This document shows positions 46,465-54,492 of a DNA stretch of 64,000 bases, one piece after another (position 1 is the stretch's first letter; every line of letters begins with the position of its first letter). Made by a program: the position numbers and the translations under genes. The notes beneath the pieces are model-generated. The model was not told the origin of the DNA. It did not search any database and saw only the letters and a list, made by a program, of their open reading frames with translations. This stretch comes from VRUE01 sp963695835 (GTDB lineage Bacteria; Actinomycetota; Thermoleophilia; Solirubrobacterales; 70-9): positions 248,001 through 312,000 of the forward strand of contig CAVOHR010000002.1 of the NCBI GenBank assembly GCA_963695835.1, in the 5' to 3' direction.

Positions 46465-47304
46465 TCAGATCAGCGCGTCGTGGCCGTTGGTCTGTCCCTC
46501 GGGCGCGACGCCCATCTCGGCCCGCATCCGCATCCCGAACTCGCTCGTCGACTCCTCGGTGTAGCCGCCGCTGACCTCGTCGCGGACGACCCGGCCCTCG
46601 TACAGCTCGATCACCCGGCGGCGCATGTTGTCGACCATCTCGCGGTCGTGGGTGACGACGACGACCGTGGTGCCGGTCTTGTTGATCCGGTAGAGCAGCT
46701 GCATCACCCCGATCGAGGTGACCGGGTCGAGGTTTCCGCTCGGCTCGTCGGCCAACAGCAGCGGCGGGTGGTTGACGAAGGCGCGGGCGACCGAGACGCG
46801 CTGCTGCTCGCCGCCCGACAGCTCGTCGGGGTAGCTGTGCAGCTTGGTCGAGAGGCCGACGAGGCGCAGCGTCTCCGGCACCTGGGTGCGGATTTCGGCG
46901 CGGCTGGCGCCGATCACCTGGAGCGCGTAGGCGACGTTGTCGTAGACGGTGCGGTCGGGCAGCAGCTTGAAGTCCTGGAAGACGGTGCCGATGTTGCGCC
47001 GCAGCTGCGGGATCTTCTTCTCCGACAGGGCGCCGATGTCGCGGCCGGCGATCCGCACGCTGCCCTCGGTCGCGTCGAGCTCGCGGATCAGCATCTTGAT
47101 CAGGGTCGACTTGCCGCAGCCGGTCGGGCCGACGAGGAAGACGAACTCGCCCCGATCGACCGCCAGCGAGACCCGGTCGAGCGCCATGTGGCCGCCGGGA
47201 TAGACCTTGGTCACGTCGCGCAGCTCGATGATCGGCGCGCCGCCGGGCCGCCGGCTCCGCGCCGCCGTCGCCTCCGCCTGCTTCCGCTTTCTCGCTCTCG
47301 CCAT
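46465..47304 (-). CDS. ftsE: Cell division ATP-binding protein FtsE
   Basis: The ATPase half of FtsEX. The 279-residue protein has Walker A FLVGPTGCGKSTLIKML, Q loop VFQDFKLLPDRTVYDN, signature LSGGEQQRVSVARAF, Walker B LLADEPSGNLDP and the H loop VVVTHDREMV. A basic N-terminal extension (RARKRKQAEATAARSRR) precedes the usual IIELRDVTKVYPGG start, and a longer-than-usual C-terminal tail (FGMRMRAEMGVAPEGQ) follows. ATG 47304 is the first ATG after the frame leaves low-complexity sequence. The gene heads the ftsE-ftsX-protease-exonuclease-smpB run. Confidence 0.96.
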   Translation of the reverse strand: MARARKRKQAEATAARSRRPGGAPIIELRDVTKVYPGGHMALDRVSLAVDRGEFVFLVGPTGCGKSTLIKMLIRELDATEGSVRIAGRDIGALSEKKIPQLRRNIGTVFQDFKLLPDRTVYDNVAYALQVIGASRAEIRTQVPETLRLVGLSTKLHSYPDELSGGEQQRVSVARAFVNHPPLLLADEPSGNLDPVTSIGVMQLLYRINKTGTTVVVVTHDREMVDNMRRRVIELYEGRVVRDEVSGGYTEESTSEFGMRMRAEMGVAPEGQTNGHDALI

Positions 47305-47710
47305 CGCCGGGGGACCTTCTCCGACTACAGGGTGACTCCTGCGCACCCCGGGGCGCGCAACTCCCCGCCCAAGAAGGATGTGCGGCAGCTTAGCGAATTG
47401 TGAGCGAGCACTCGTACAGCTGACGCCGCCGGGTTCGGCCTGCGCGATCGCGGTGACGGGGAACGCCGAGCCGGCGGGCGCCGCCCGGCCGGCCGGCAGT
47501 GTCGACCAACACACCGCGGCGCTCACGCCCGGGCCCCGGGACACGATGACCCAGATCGACCGCGCGGCGCTCGCGCTCGCCAAGCACGCGCCGGGCGCCA
47601 CCCGCCTCATGTTTCGCGTCCGCCGCGCGTCCCGCCGCCTGCGGCCTCGGCACCCCGACTGAGCGATGCCGCAACCAGCTTTTGCTAACAGGAGATAGGC
47701 AGGGTCCCCG
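47305..47710. other. Intergenic stretch before ftsE
   Basis: These 406 bases hold no convincing gene. The 5' side of ftsE must carry its promoter. The bases near 47331 read GGGTGACTCC, the same ten-base string that forms an arm core in the trpB/trpA palindrome, but its complementary arm is not nearby. Open frames on both strands are low-complexity Ala/Arg/Pro translations. Confidence 0.4.
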
Positions 47711-47910
47711 TTACTCAGCGAGCGCCATCACGCGGGTGACGCTGTCGCCCACGAAGCACGGCTTCTCGTTGCCCTCGACCTCGAGGGTGAAGCGGGTGAC
47801 TACCTGCCACCAGCCGCCGCCCACCTCGTCTACCGAGACGACCTCGGCCTTGGCGCGGACCTTGGAGTCGACGGGGACTGGGGCGGGAAAGCGGATCTTG
47901 TTGTCGTTCT
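47711..47910 (-). pseudogene. Remnant of a MaoC-like dehydratase gene
   Basis: The minus strand encodes only the C-terminal 60 or so residues of a MaoC-like protein, NKIRFPAPVPVDSKVRAKAE to EKPCFVGDSVTRVMALAE, ending with TAA at 47711. It matches the C-terminus of the intact gene 48030-48506 (NKIRLPAPVPVDSRVRATAE, EKPCFVGDSVTRVLPSSD) residue for residue in length. The N-terminal part with the catalytic Asp and His is missing; upstream in frame is a TAG and then a hairpin. It looks like a tandem paralogue that lost its 5' half. Confidence 0.85.
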
Positions 47911-47937
47911 ATGAATTGTCGCGACAGGCCCAGCAGG

Positions 47938-47973
47938 ACAATTCCAACGACCCTTTGACGTTGTTGGAATTGT
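47938..47973. repeat. Hairpin at the broken MaoC end
   Basis: The arms 47938-47948 and 47963-47973 (ACAATTCCAAC and its complement) form a perfect 11-base stem around a 14-base loop. The stretch is visibly richer in A and T than its surroundings and lies between the truncated and the intact MaoC genes. Confidence 0.7.
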
Positions 47974-48029
47974 TCGGCCCTATCCCGGTCGGCTCCAAGA
48001 GCGCCTAGCGCCCCGTCACTCGCACCCGC

Positions 48030-48506
48030 TCAATCGGAGGACGGCAGGACTCGCGTGACGCTATCCCCGACGAAGCACGGCTTCTCGCTGCCCTCTACCT
48101 CGACCGTGAACCGGGTCACGACCTGGAACCAGCCGTCGTCGCCGACAGGCTCCACGTCCACGATCTCCGCAGTCGCCCGCACGCGGCTATCTACCGGCAC
48201 GGGAGCCGGGAGCCTGATCTTGTTCCACCCGTAATTAATCCCGAGGGCGAAGCCCTGCGCCGCGATCAGTTCCTTGCGAAACCCATCGACCATCGCAAGC
48301 GTCAAGTTGCCGTGAGCAATGGTCGTCCCATACGGACTCTCGGACCTCGCCCGGTCCACGTCAACGTGAATCCATTGATCGTCGCCCGACAACTCGGCAA
48401 AGGCGTCGATCATCGGCTGCGTGACGGAGCGCCACGCGCTCGGACCCACCTTCTCGCCCACCAGGGCACGCATCTCCTCGACGCCCAATATCTCTACGCT
48501 CGCCAT
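48030..48506 (-). CDS. MaoC family dehydratase
   Basis: A 158-residue hot-dog protein related to Nodulation-protein-N/MaoC enoyl-CoA hydratases. It has AFAELSGDDQWIHVDVDRAR with the catalytic Asp and His, GTTIAHGNLTLAMVDGF, NYGWNKIRLPAPVPVDSRVR and a C-terminus KPCFVGDSVTRV. It should hydrate a trans-2-enoyl thioester, substrate unknown. A decayed paralogue follows it downstream, which suggests a tandem duplication. Beyond its start the character of the sequence changes to the accessory region. Confidence 0.88.
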   Translation of the reverse strand: MASVEILGVEEMRALVGEKVGPSAWRSVTQPMIDAFAELSGDDQWIHVDVDRARSESPYGTTIAHGNLTLAMVDGFRKELIAAQGFALGINYGWNKIRLPAPVPVDSRVRATAEIVDVEPVGDDGWFQVVTRFTVEVEGSEKPCFVGDSVTRVLPSSD

Positions 48507-48919
48507 CGTTGCAGTCTAGGCGACTTCGCCTCCGACGAAAAGCCCCCCGCGCGCGCTGGCCATGATGAGCGCTTCCCGATTCATCGTCAAGTATGTCGAG
48601 CGACCCGGAAGCGGCTGGCAAACGACCGGCCGGTTAGAGGCCACTCTTTGAGTCAACCGGCTCGCCCGACACACGAACGGTATCGAAAGGTCACTCCATT
48701 CGGTTCCTATTGCACGCGATAAAAGTTCCTCAACGAATGTACGGGGGCGTTTGGCCGCTTCTTCGGATGTCTCTTGTTGTTGTTTGCCACGAGACACCAG
48801 CCGGATCGTCGGAACGCCCACTTTCGGCGGCTGCTTCGCATCCAGCGAGCCCCCGCTGAAAGGAAGGAAGGCCACAGCGCCTCCTTGAGCCCGGTCGGCT
48901 TTACGAAGGAGGCAGAGAC
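48507..48919. other. Intergenic, boundary of the accessory region
   Basis: These 413 bases are less GC-rich than the chromosome to the left and hold no gene I can support. A good ribosome-binding site (AAGGAGG, 48906-48912) at its right end serves the secreted protein. The left border of a possible inserted element may lie here, but I see no tRNA gene or direct repeat to mark it. Confidence 0.45.
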
Positions 48920-51211
48920 ATGTCCTCACGACCGAGCCTGCCGGTTTCCCGGCAGGGCAAGATCGGCTATTGCCTGATCCTGCTTTGCGTCGCTACGGCG
49001 ATGCTGTGTGCAGGAACGGCACATGCCAGCTACTACAAGATGCTGCTTTGCGCCGGTAACAACGGCTCAAACGGATTCGCCACCGCGACGAACACGATAA
49101 GCGGCGGCAACCCCGGCGGCATCTTCAACTTCGAGAACTACTGCGGTCCAGCACCGGACCCCGCCGGTAACAACGCCTTCCTCCGCATTGACGAGAACCA
49201 GAGCGGAGGAAACGCCGGAGTCAACGCCTACGGCAGCATGTCGTGGACTGCTCCCGCTTGGGTGTCGATCGTCGCCGGAGGCGGCTACTCGCGCGAGCCA
49301 AACGCCTTCAACGAAGGCTGGCGCGGACGCTTCTGGGCCGAAGGCTACGACGGCTCCACCAACAACATCCTCATGCAGGGATCAGGCGTCGAAAACGGGA
49401 GCTGCGGCGGAGTCTGTTGGAATACGACCTCAACCTTCGCCTCTCACCTGTGGCCGTTCGGCGGCTACGGCAACTACCGCCGCTTTGTGTTCGAGATGAC
49501 GTGCTTCCGGCCTGCCGGATGCGACCGAACGAACTTCAACGCGGTAGACGCCAACACCCTGACGCTGATCCTCAATGACGTTGATCCGTCCCACATCAAC
49601 CTCACCGGAGGCGGCATCATCACCGGCGAATGGGTGCGCGGCACCCAGAACGTCACCTGGAACACGTCCGACAACGGTTCTGGGCTTCGCTTCGAGCGGC
49701 TGCGTGTCGATGGCGGCCAGCGCTATGGAATCGACTACGGCGGGTCGTGCAATCTCGGCTGGACCGGAAGTAGCGGCGAGTTCGCGCGAGACTTCGTGCC
49801 CTGCCCCACTGGCGGTCCCTACGGCCGCGCCTACGCGCTCGACACGGCGAGCCTGTCAGACGGCACGCACACCGTCCAGGTCTGCTCCCAGGACTACGGC
49901 CAGGCCGCCGGCCTCAATGGGAGCGGCGGCGAAAGCTGCGACCAGCGCACCATCCACACCGACAACACGCCGCCCGCCGCACCCGGCGGCCTGACCATCG
50001 CGACGACGAATCCGGCTCGCTACCTCGACCACTTCGGGACGAGCTGGACCCTGCCGTCCGATCCGGGTTCGCCAATCACGAAGGTCCACTACAGCATCGT
50101 CAACCCGGCGGGCACCGCCGTCATGCCGGAAAAAGTCATCTCGGCGGTCAACCCCACGAAGCTCGAAAACATCGAAGGCCCGAAAGCGCCAGGCGACTAC
50201 CGCCTCCGCGTTTGGCTCGAAGATGCCGTTGGCTTCACCGGCCCAGTCGCCACGGTCCCGATCCCGCACGATACGACGCCGCCCGCCGCACCGCAGGACG
50301 TGTCGATCACGGCACCGACTACCTCACGCTCGGAACAGGGCTTTGACGTTCGCTGGCGCAACATCACCGACGCTGGCTCCCCGATCAACGCCTTGCACTA
50401 TCAGGTGTTGAATGGGGCGGGTCAGCCGGTCGTTCCCACCAAGGACGTTGAAGCCGACAACCCGCAGGCGATTCAGAATCTCGAAACGCCACACGAACGG
50501 GGCAACTACACCCTCAAACTCTGGCTCTCAGACGCAGAGGGCAACGTTGGCGCTCCGGTCACGGCTCCCCTCTCCTACGACTGCGTTCGCTCAGACGTAG
50601 GCGGCGGGCAGACCTTGACCGCCGGACTCGGCGAACACGCCGACCCGACCGTCATCGTGCCGCAGGATCAGGGCTCCAACCTGACCGGCACCCTGACCGG
50701 ACCCGGCGGCCAGATCGCCAACGCCCCGGTTTGCGTGTTCAGCAAACCCGTCACGGACCAGGATCGTGACTTCCTCGGCGTCGCCCTGACCGGCCAGCAC
50801 GGCGAATACAAGTTCGTCATCGGCTCGGGTCCGTCGCGCGAAGTGACGGCCATCTACCGGCCCGACCAGCGCGAGGTAGTCGCTCACGCGACGATTCAGA
50901 CCAGGGTTCGCCCGACCTTCAAGCTCCGCAAGAAGGTCGTCCACGACGGCGCGTTCGCCGTGTTCTCGGGAGCCATTCCCGGCCCGCACAACGACAAGGT
51001 TGTCGTCGTCCTCCAGGTCAAGAGCGGGAAAGGCTGGCGCGCGTTCCGGCGCTACCGCACGCGCGACGATGGCCAATTCACGATGAAGTACAAGTTCACT
51101 CAGACGCACACGGCCACCGTTTACGTCATGCGCGCACAGGTTCGAGAAACGACCGGCTACCCCTACCTACAGGGGAACTCGCAGTCTCTACCGCTGCGAG
51201 TGCTTCCGTAG
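48920..51211 (+). CDS. Large secreted protein with Ig/Fn3-like repeats
   Basis: A 763-residue exported protein. The N-terminus has a basic start and a signal peptide (CLILLCVATAMLCAGTAHA). The first 230 residues are rich in Gly, Asn and Trp (a lectin- or jellyroll-like composition) with several Cys. After TDNTPPAAP and HDTTPPAAP come two beta-rich modules of about 100 residues, then a carboxypeptidase-regulatory/Ig-like C-terminal part (VHDGAFAVFSGAIPG). Such architectures are frequent surface proteins in this actinobacterial group, without known function. A strong AAGGAGG site fixes the start. It lies alone on the plus strand and may be cargo of the accessory region. Confidence 0.75.
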   Translation: MSSRPSLPVSRQGKIGYCLILLCVATAMLCAGTAHASYYKMLLCAGNNGSNGFATATNTISGGNPGGIFNFENYCGPAPDPAGNNAFLRIDENQSGGNAGVNAYGSMSWTAPAWVSIVAGGGYSREPNAFNEGWRGRFWAEGYDGSTNNILMQGSGVENGSCGGVCWNTTSTFASHLWPFGGYGNYRRFVFEMTCFRPAGCDRTNFNAVDANTLTLILNDVDPSHINLTGGGIITGEWVRGTQNVTWNTSDNGSGLRFERLRVDGGQRYGIDYGGSCNLGWTGSSGEFARDFVPCPTGGPYGRAYALDTASLSDGTHTVQVCSQDYGQAAGLNGSGGESCDQRTIHTDNTPPAAPGGLTIATTNPARYLDHFGTSWTLPSDPGSPITKVHYSIVNPAGTAVMPEKVISAVNPTKLENIEGPKAPGDYRLRVWLEDAVGFTGPVATVPIPHDTTPPAAPQDVSITAPTTSRSEQGFDVRWRNITDAGSPINALHYQVLNGAGQPVVPTKDVEADNPQAIQNLETPHERGNYTLKLWLSDAEGNVGAPVTAPLSYDCVRSDVGGGQTLTAGLGEHADPTVIVPQDQGSNLTGTLTGPGGQIANAPVCVFSKPVTDQDRDFLGVALTGQHGEYKFVIGSGPSREVTAIYRPDQREVVAHATIQTRVRPTFKLRKKVVHDGAFAVFSGAIPGPHNDKVVVVLQVKSGKGWRAFRRYRTRDDGQFTMKYKFTQTHTATVYVMRAQVRETTGYPYLQGNSQSLPLRVLP

Positions 51212-51410
51212 CCGTTCGCCGTTCCGGGCGGCGGGGTTTCACATACCCCGCCGCCTGCTCGGCATCCCTCCCCTAACCTTCCCAGGTCGGTCGCGCAGCT
51301 TAGCTTGCGCATCGACACCGCCGAGTCCCCGGTCCGCGCCGGGCTTAGCGGTTTGATTCAGCGAAGCGTGTCTATGTCAGCCCCAACCGCCCGAGCACTC
51401 AGGCGAGTGC

Positions 51411-51638
51411 CTACCCCAGCAAGCGCCGCAGGTCGTCGGTGCTCAGGTCGGCGTCGCGAAGGATGCCCCCGAGCGTGCCTTTGCGGATTTCCTTGTGAAG
51501 CGGAACGACGAGCGCGCTCCTGCGCCCTGCCTTCTTGAGCCGAACGTGGCTTCCGCGCTGGCGGACGACGGCCCAGCCATCCTTCGCGAGCGCCTTGACA
51601 AGGCGCTCGCCGGAAACGACCGGCTGGCGTGGGCTCAC
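51411..51638 (-). CDS. hicA: HicA-family toxin
   Basis: A 75-residue protein with the double-stranded-RNA-binding-like HicA/YcfA fold: GERLVKALAKDGWAVVRQRG, SHVRLKKAGR and VPLHKEIRKGTLGGILRDA. The His in RGSHV is the conserved catalytic residue of HicA mRNA interferases, which cut transcripts when not held by HicB. The antitoxin gene is upstream and overlaps by four bases (ATGA). Confidence 0.92.
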   Translation of the reverse strand: MSPRQPVVSGERLVKALAKDGWAVVRQRGSHVRLKKAGRRSALVVPLHKEIRKGTLGGILRDADLSTDDLRRLLG

Positions 51639-51862
51639 GCCGGTACGGGAATCTTGCGCCGGACGACGCCCATATCGAGCGGTTCGTCGTCCTCGCGAAG
51701 CCCCTCGACGTAGAGAGCGACCGCCTCGTTGGCGTTCGCCATCGCGTCGTCCAAGTCGTCGCCCTGGGTATGCAAGCCGGGCAAGTCGGGAGCGTAGACG
51801 TGATAGCCACCCTCGTCCTGCGGCTCGAAAACCAGCTCTATCTCACGCACGTCTTTCGCCAT
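51635..51862 (-). CDS. hicB: HicB-family antitoxin
   Basis: A 75-residue HicB-like protein: IELVFEPQDEGGYHVYAPDL, GLHTQGDDLDDAMANANEAV and a short C-terminal RRKIPVPA. The first part is the degraded RNase H fold that covers HicA. A separate DNA-binding C-terminal domain, present in longer HicB proteins, is missing, so repression may need another factor. It is transcribed before hicA and overlaps it, as usual for this toxin-antitoxin pair, here with hicB first. Confidence 0.9.
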   Translation of the reverse strand: MAKDVREIELVFEPQDEGGYHVYAPDLPGLHTQGDDLDDAMANANEAVALYVEGLREDDEPLDMGVVRRKIPVPA

Positions 51863-51944
51863 TGCCCTTCCAGCTTACGGCAAGGGCGCCCCGAAATCGA
51901 CGGATGATTTGACAGCGCAGCGATGGGCTTCTGCTGTTCCGGGT

Positions 51945-52198
51945 TCACCGCTCCGTGAACCGACCGAGCCGAGTCCCGCCGGGGTCCCAGCCTAGCCCGT
52001 CGAGCAGTTCTTCGGGCGGGATGCCGAGGGAGCCAGCGAGCTTGACCAGCGTGTCCACGCGGGCGACTCGTTCGCCCGCTCCAACTGGCCTACCGCTGTG
52101 CGGTGCAGAGAGGCGCGCACCGCCAGCTCTTCCTGGGAGAGCTTCGCCCGTCTGCGGCAGTAGGCGAGGTTGGCTCCGAGCTGCTTGGCAACGCTCAT
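51945..52198 (-). pseudogene. XRE-type helix-turn-helix regulator, frameshifted
   Basis: The first 46 codons encode a Cro/C1-type helix-turn-helix (LGANLAYCRRRAKLSQEELA, RTAVGQLERA). The frame then breaks. One missing G near 52075 would continue it as GERVARVDTLVKLAGSLGIP, PEELLDGLGWDPGG and LGRFTER to a stop at 51945, which is the standard end of such regulators. The start ATG overlaps the stop of the upstream zinc-ribbon frame. Sequencing error is likely, because the sense of the second half is fully kept. Confidence 0.8.
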
Positions 52199-52481
52199 TG
52201 CTCGAATTCCACGAAGCCGCCGGGCCTGTAGTCGCCCGGAGTCCAGGTGATTCCGTCGAGATTCAGCACGGCGGCGCTCCCCGCGTGAAGCGCCGGGGCG
52301 GGCCGAAGGCGCAGCGCTGACAGAGAATGCGTCGGCAGGAAAGCGCCAAGCTCAGGCGACTTCGCTCTATCCAAACCTCTGCGCCGCATTGATCGCAGCG
52401 ATGCCGCTCAGAAGGGACCGGCGGCGACGGGACTTCCGAGACTCGACCCGAGACATAAATGTCGTCTTCGCTGTCGAACAT
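52195..52481 (-). pseudogene. Small zinc-ribbon-like protein, possibly frameshifted
   Basis: The N-terminal frame (from 52481) reads MFDSEDDIYVSGRVSEVPSP, then a CxxC pair in CDQCGAEVWIE and a second in CQRCAF, a likely zinc ribbon of about 60 residues, and stops at 52263. The second frame continues as NLDGITWTPGDYRPGGFVEF and ends at 52195, overlapping the start of the XRE gene as ATGA. The continuity and the overlap suggest one gene with a single-base indel between 52263 and 52330. I do not recognise a family. Confidence 0.5.
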
Positions 52482-52502
52482 CGGTGCTAGGGATGGCAGT
52501 AG

Positions 52503-52606
52503 GCGACAGCGGCTACTCGGGGGCCGAGGCAGGAGCGGGGGTGTTTGTGCCCAAGCACCCCCGGCCCTCCCTGCGAGAGCCTCGACCCCCGAGTAGCCGC
52601 TGTCGC
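52503..52606. repeat. Long palindrome, first of a tandem pair
   Basis: Perfect 21-base arms (52503-52523 and 52586-52606; core GCGACAGCGGCTACTCGGGG) are followed inwards by a 5-base GAGGC/GCCTC pair and an inner 8-base hairpin (52536-52543 with 52556-52563) with a 12-base loop. Total length is 104 bases. Confidence 0.85.
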
Positions 52607-52643
52607 GGCCGTTCGTTTTTCATGCGGGAAGCGCGGAGCCGAT

Positions 52644-52755
52644 GCGGCTTTCCGGGGGCCAAAGCAACCCAAGGGGTCCCTGTGGCCTGCGCTTGCTCCC
52701 CATAGGGAGAAGCAAGCACCCCAAGGGCGCTTCGACCCCCGAGAAACCGCTGTCG
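52644..52755. repeat. Degraded second copy of the palindrome
   Basis: The arms 52644-52658 and 52736-52750 agree at 12 of 15 pairs. The right arm shares TTCGACCCCCGAG and CCGCTGTCG with the right side of the first copy. An inner hairpin from GCTTGCT and AGCAAGC (52691-52717) sits between. It is a diverged tandem copy of 52503-52606 about 150 bases further on. Confidence 0.65.
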
Positions 52756-52811
52756 TTTGCTCGTTCACGCCTCGCCCCGATAGGGGCTATCGGCCGGAGT
52801 TGCTTCCGCCG

Positions 52812-53159
52812 CTATCGCCATGCTGGTCGCCCCCATTCATTGAGTCGTTTGATGTAGAGCGCGGGTCGGCTCGGCAAGACAAAATGACCGTCGCTATACA
52901 GCAAGCCCTCAGCAACCAAATCGCGGACAGCGCGGGCGAGGGCAACGCCAGCGACAAGACCGTCCGGGTTCTCGTAAAGCTCGCAGGCGAGCACTGGGAA
53001 CGTGACCAGGATGGGATGCTTGCGGAGGATCACGTCGAGGACGAGGCGCTGTGTTTCGCCGTCCATGCCGGCCACTACTCGGGGCTCGCGCCGCCGCCGC
53101 CGACCCTTTGCTCTGCCGGCCCGCCAGAACATCAGGCCCTGTTCCTTTCGAGGGCACAT
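52812..53159 (-). CDS. Unknown protein, possible winged helix
   Basis: A 115-residue protein of no family I recognise. After a basic, probably untranslated or disordered start (a second ATG lies at 53066) comes GETQRLVLDVILRKHPILVT, ARAVRDLVAEGLLYSDGHFV and LPSRPALYIKRLNEW. The helix-helix-strand pattern with LVAEGLLYSDG resembles the wing of small winged-helix DNA-binding proteins. It overlaps the 3' end of the next gene upstream by 28 bases, so the two are probably one transcript. Confidence 0.6.
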   Translation of the reverse strand: MCPRKEQGLMFWRAGRAKGRRRRREPRVVAGMDGETQRLVLDVILRKHPILVTFPVLACELYENPDGLVAGVALARAVRDLVAEGLLYSDGHFVLPSRPALYIKRLNEWGRPAWR

Positions 53160-53485
53160 TGCAAGCCGCGCATCGCGTCGTGGTTAGTGGCTATCTCCGC
53201 ATAGCTGCTCTCCTTGTCGTAGCCGTTTGCCGCTTCCCGAAAGAACATCAGCGCCAGCTCGTCGGGAATGAAGACTTGGCCGGTCGTCAGCGCGACTAGC
53301 AGCCGCTCGAATGCCTCGGCTTCTTGACGGCACCTGTCGGGGTCTTGCAGGCGATCGGGGGTCTGCAAGTCCTCGCGTGCGCCGTCCCGCCAATCCGTCA
53401 GACGTATGCGAAGGATCGAAATATGCTCGGCGGGAAGACCGAGAGACACAAGCTGCCCGCCGCAAATAGGGTTCTGATTAGCCAT
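53132..53485 (-). CDS. Hypothetical protein
   Basis: A 117-residue soluble protein without a recognised family. It contains ILRIRLTDWRDGAREDLQTP, a Glu/Arg-rich helix ERLLVALTTGQVFIPDELAL and FFREAANGYDKESSYAEIAT. The pattern is predominantly helical with balanced charge. The product reads as a genuine protein instead of a GC shadow because of the Ile, Tyr, Asn and Lys content. It precedes the possible winged-helix gene on the same strand. Confidence 0.6.
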   Translation of the reverse strand: MANQNPICGGQLVSLGLPAEHISILRIRLTDWRDGAREDLQTPDRLQDPDRCRQEAEAFERLLVALTTGQVFIPDELALMFFREAANGYDKESSYAEIATNHDAMRGLQCALERNRA

Positions 53486-53603
53486 GAGGAGGCACGCTCT
53501 CCTTGTGGTCAGGCTCCCGGTTGGCGTTTGCGCGCCGCCGGGAGCCGCTTTGCTGGAATCGCCGGAAAGAGTAGCAGCTTTGGTGCTAGGGGGCTACAAG
53601 CGA

Positions 53604-53813
53604 CTATTTTTTGCCGACGACCCTTGCGACTCGGGTCCAGTGCAAGCCGGCCACCTCCCCAATCTCCCGTAGCGTCAAGCCCGCCTCTCGCGCCCGCTCG
53701 AAACTCTTGCGTCGTGCTTCGCGGGCCTGCTCATGCTGGCTCCCGGTGCGCTCGAACTTCGACTGAGCGCGCTTCACGTCGGCGCGGGCTTTCTGTTTGG
53801 TATCCCTCGGCAT
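53604..53813 (-). CDS. Small helix-turn-helix protein
   Basis: A 69-residue basic protein. The first 40 residues form a charged helix (KQKARADVKRAQSKFERTGS, EQAREARRKSFERARE), and the end is a resolvase-like helix-turn-helix: AGLTLREIGEVAGLHWTRVA RVV in two short helices. Comparable small proteins with a sigma-70 region 4 or Hin-type HTH are common in actinobacterial mobile elements. Target sites are unknown. It is divergent from the DUF7718-like gene. Confidence 0.65.
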   Translation of the reverse strand: MPRDTKQKARADVKRAQSKFERTGSQHEQAREARRKSFERAREAGLTLREIGEVAGLHWTRVARVVGKK

Positions 53814-53854
53814 CTACCGCAGCCTATTAGGCGCTCACAGATACGTTTCAGCCA

Positions 53855-54148
53855 ATGACTGACCCGTTCATCCGACCGCTCTCCGCCGACACCCGCATCC
53901 TGGTCGAGATGGAGGGCCGCCCGCTGGAGCGCTACGCGATCATGCTCCAGCTACGGATCGAGGGTCGCTGGCAGACCATTCGCCTGCTCGACAATGCCCA
54001 CGGCGACCACGATATGCACCGCTACACTGGAGCCGAGAAGCAGCCTGCGGAGCGGTTCGCAGACGGTGCGGTCAACGATGTCGCCCCGAGGGCAATTCGC
54101 TACCTGATCGACCACTGGGAAGCAATCGCAAGATCATGGAAAAACTAG
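53855..54148 (+). CDS. DUF7718-like protein
   Basis: A 97-residue protein: ILVEMEGRPLERYAIMLQLR, WQTIRLLDNAHGDHDMHRYT, AVNDVAPRAIRYLIDHWE. The order of two beta strands, an Asp/His loop and a helix matches small DUF7718-type proteins found next to toxin-antitoxin-like genes; this identification is from memory and not firm. It overlaps the next gene by 13 bases. It is the first of the plus-strand genes leading to the mobilisation backbone. Confidence 0.6.
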   Translation: MTDPFIRPLSADTRILVEMEGRPLERYAIMLQLRIEGRWQTIRLLDNAHGDHDMHRYTGAEKQPAERFADGAVNDVAPRAIRYLIDHWEAIARSWKN

Positions 54149-54492
54149 AGCGCAGCAAGTTCACCGCAGCGGGCGAGATCGCCAACGAGCGACTGATCGA
54201 AGCCGTGACCGACCCCGACCGCTATCCCGAGGGCACCGCTTTCATCGCTGCCGATCAGGACGGCTTTGGCGCGGTCCTCGCTGAGGCTGTGGCAGAGCAC
54301 CGGCCGCTCGCAATCGTCTATCCCGACGGTCGCGAGATAGTCGCCGCACCCCGAGGCGGTGCCCTCGCGTTCTTCGAGCACTTGCTGACCCGGCGGCGCG
54401 AGTCAAAGGGCGAGCACCGCGAGCCTGCCGTGCCACTGCCCGCCGACTACCAGGTTGAGATCAGGGACTGCCAGCCGCTCGCCATCGGCTGA
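54136..54492 (+). CDS. Hypothetical protein downstream of the DUF7718-like gene
   Basis: A 118-residue protein, not recognised. It reads FTAAGEIANERLIEAVTDPD, RYPEGTAFIAADQDGFGAVL, PLAIVYPDGREIVAAPRGGA and ends in a charged region. The 13-base overlap with the gene before it shows that the two are translated together, so they may be partners; in that arrangement a two-gene defence or toxin-antitoxin pair is thinkable, without direct support. Confidence 0.55.
   Translation: MEKLERSKFTAAGEIANERLIEAVTDPDRYPEGTAFIAADQDGFGAVLAEAVAEHRPLAIVYPDGREIVAAPRGGALAFFEHLLTRRRESKGEHREPAVPLPADYQVEIRDCQPLAIG

Noticed and set aside
47378..47662. A 94-codon plus-strand frame upstream of ftsE
   Set aside because: It has no ribosome-binding site or recognisable pattern, and the composition is that of shadow frames.
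40048..47710. Integration of the accessory region at the tmRNA gene
   Set aside because: Islands at ssrA join its 3' end, which lies at 40048 and faces left; the accessory genes lie to the right, with intact chromosomal genes in between, and no second copy of the tmRNA 3' end is visible.
52503..52755. A CRISPR array
   Set aside because: There are only two large palindromes with different sizes and no regular short repeats and spacers; no cas genes are present in the window.
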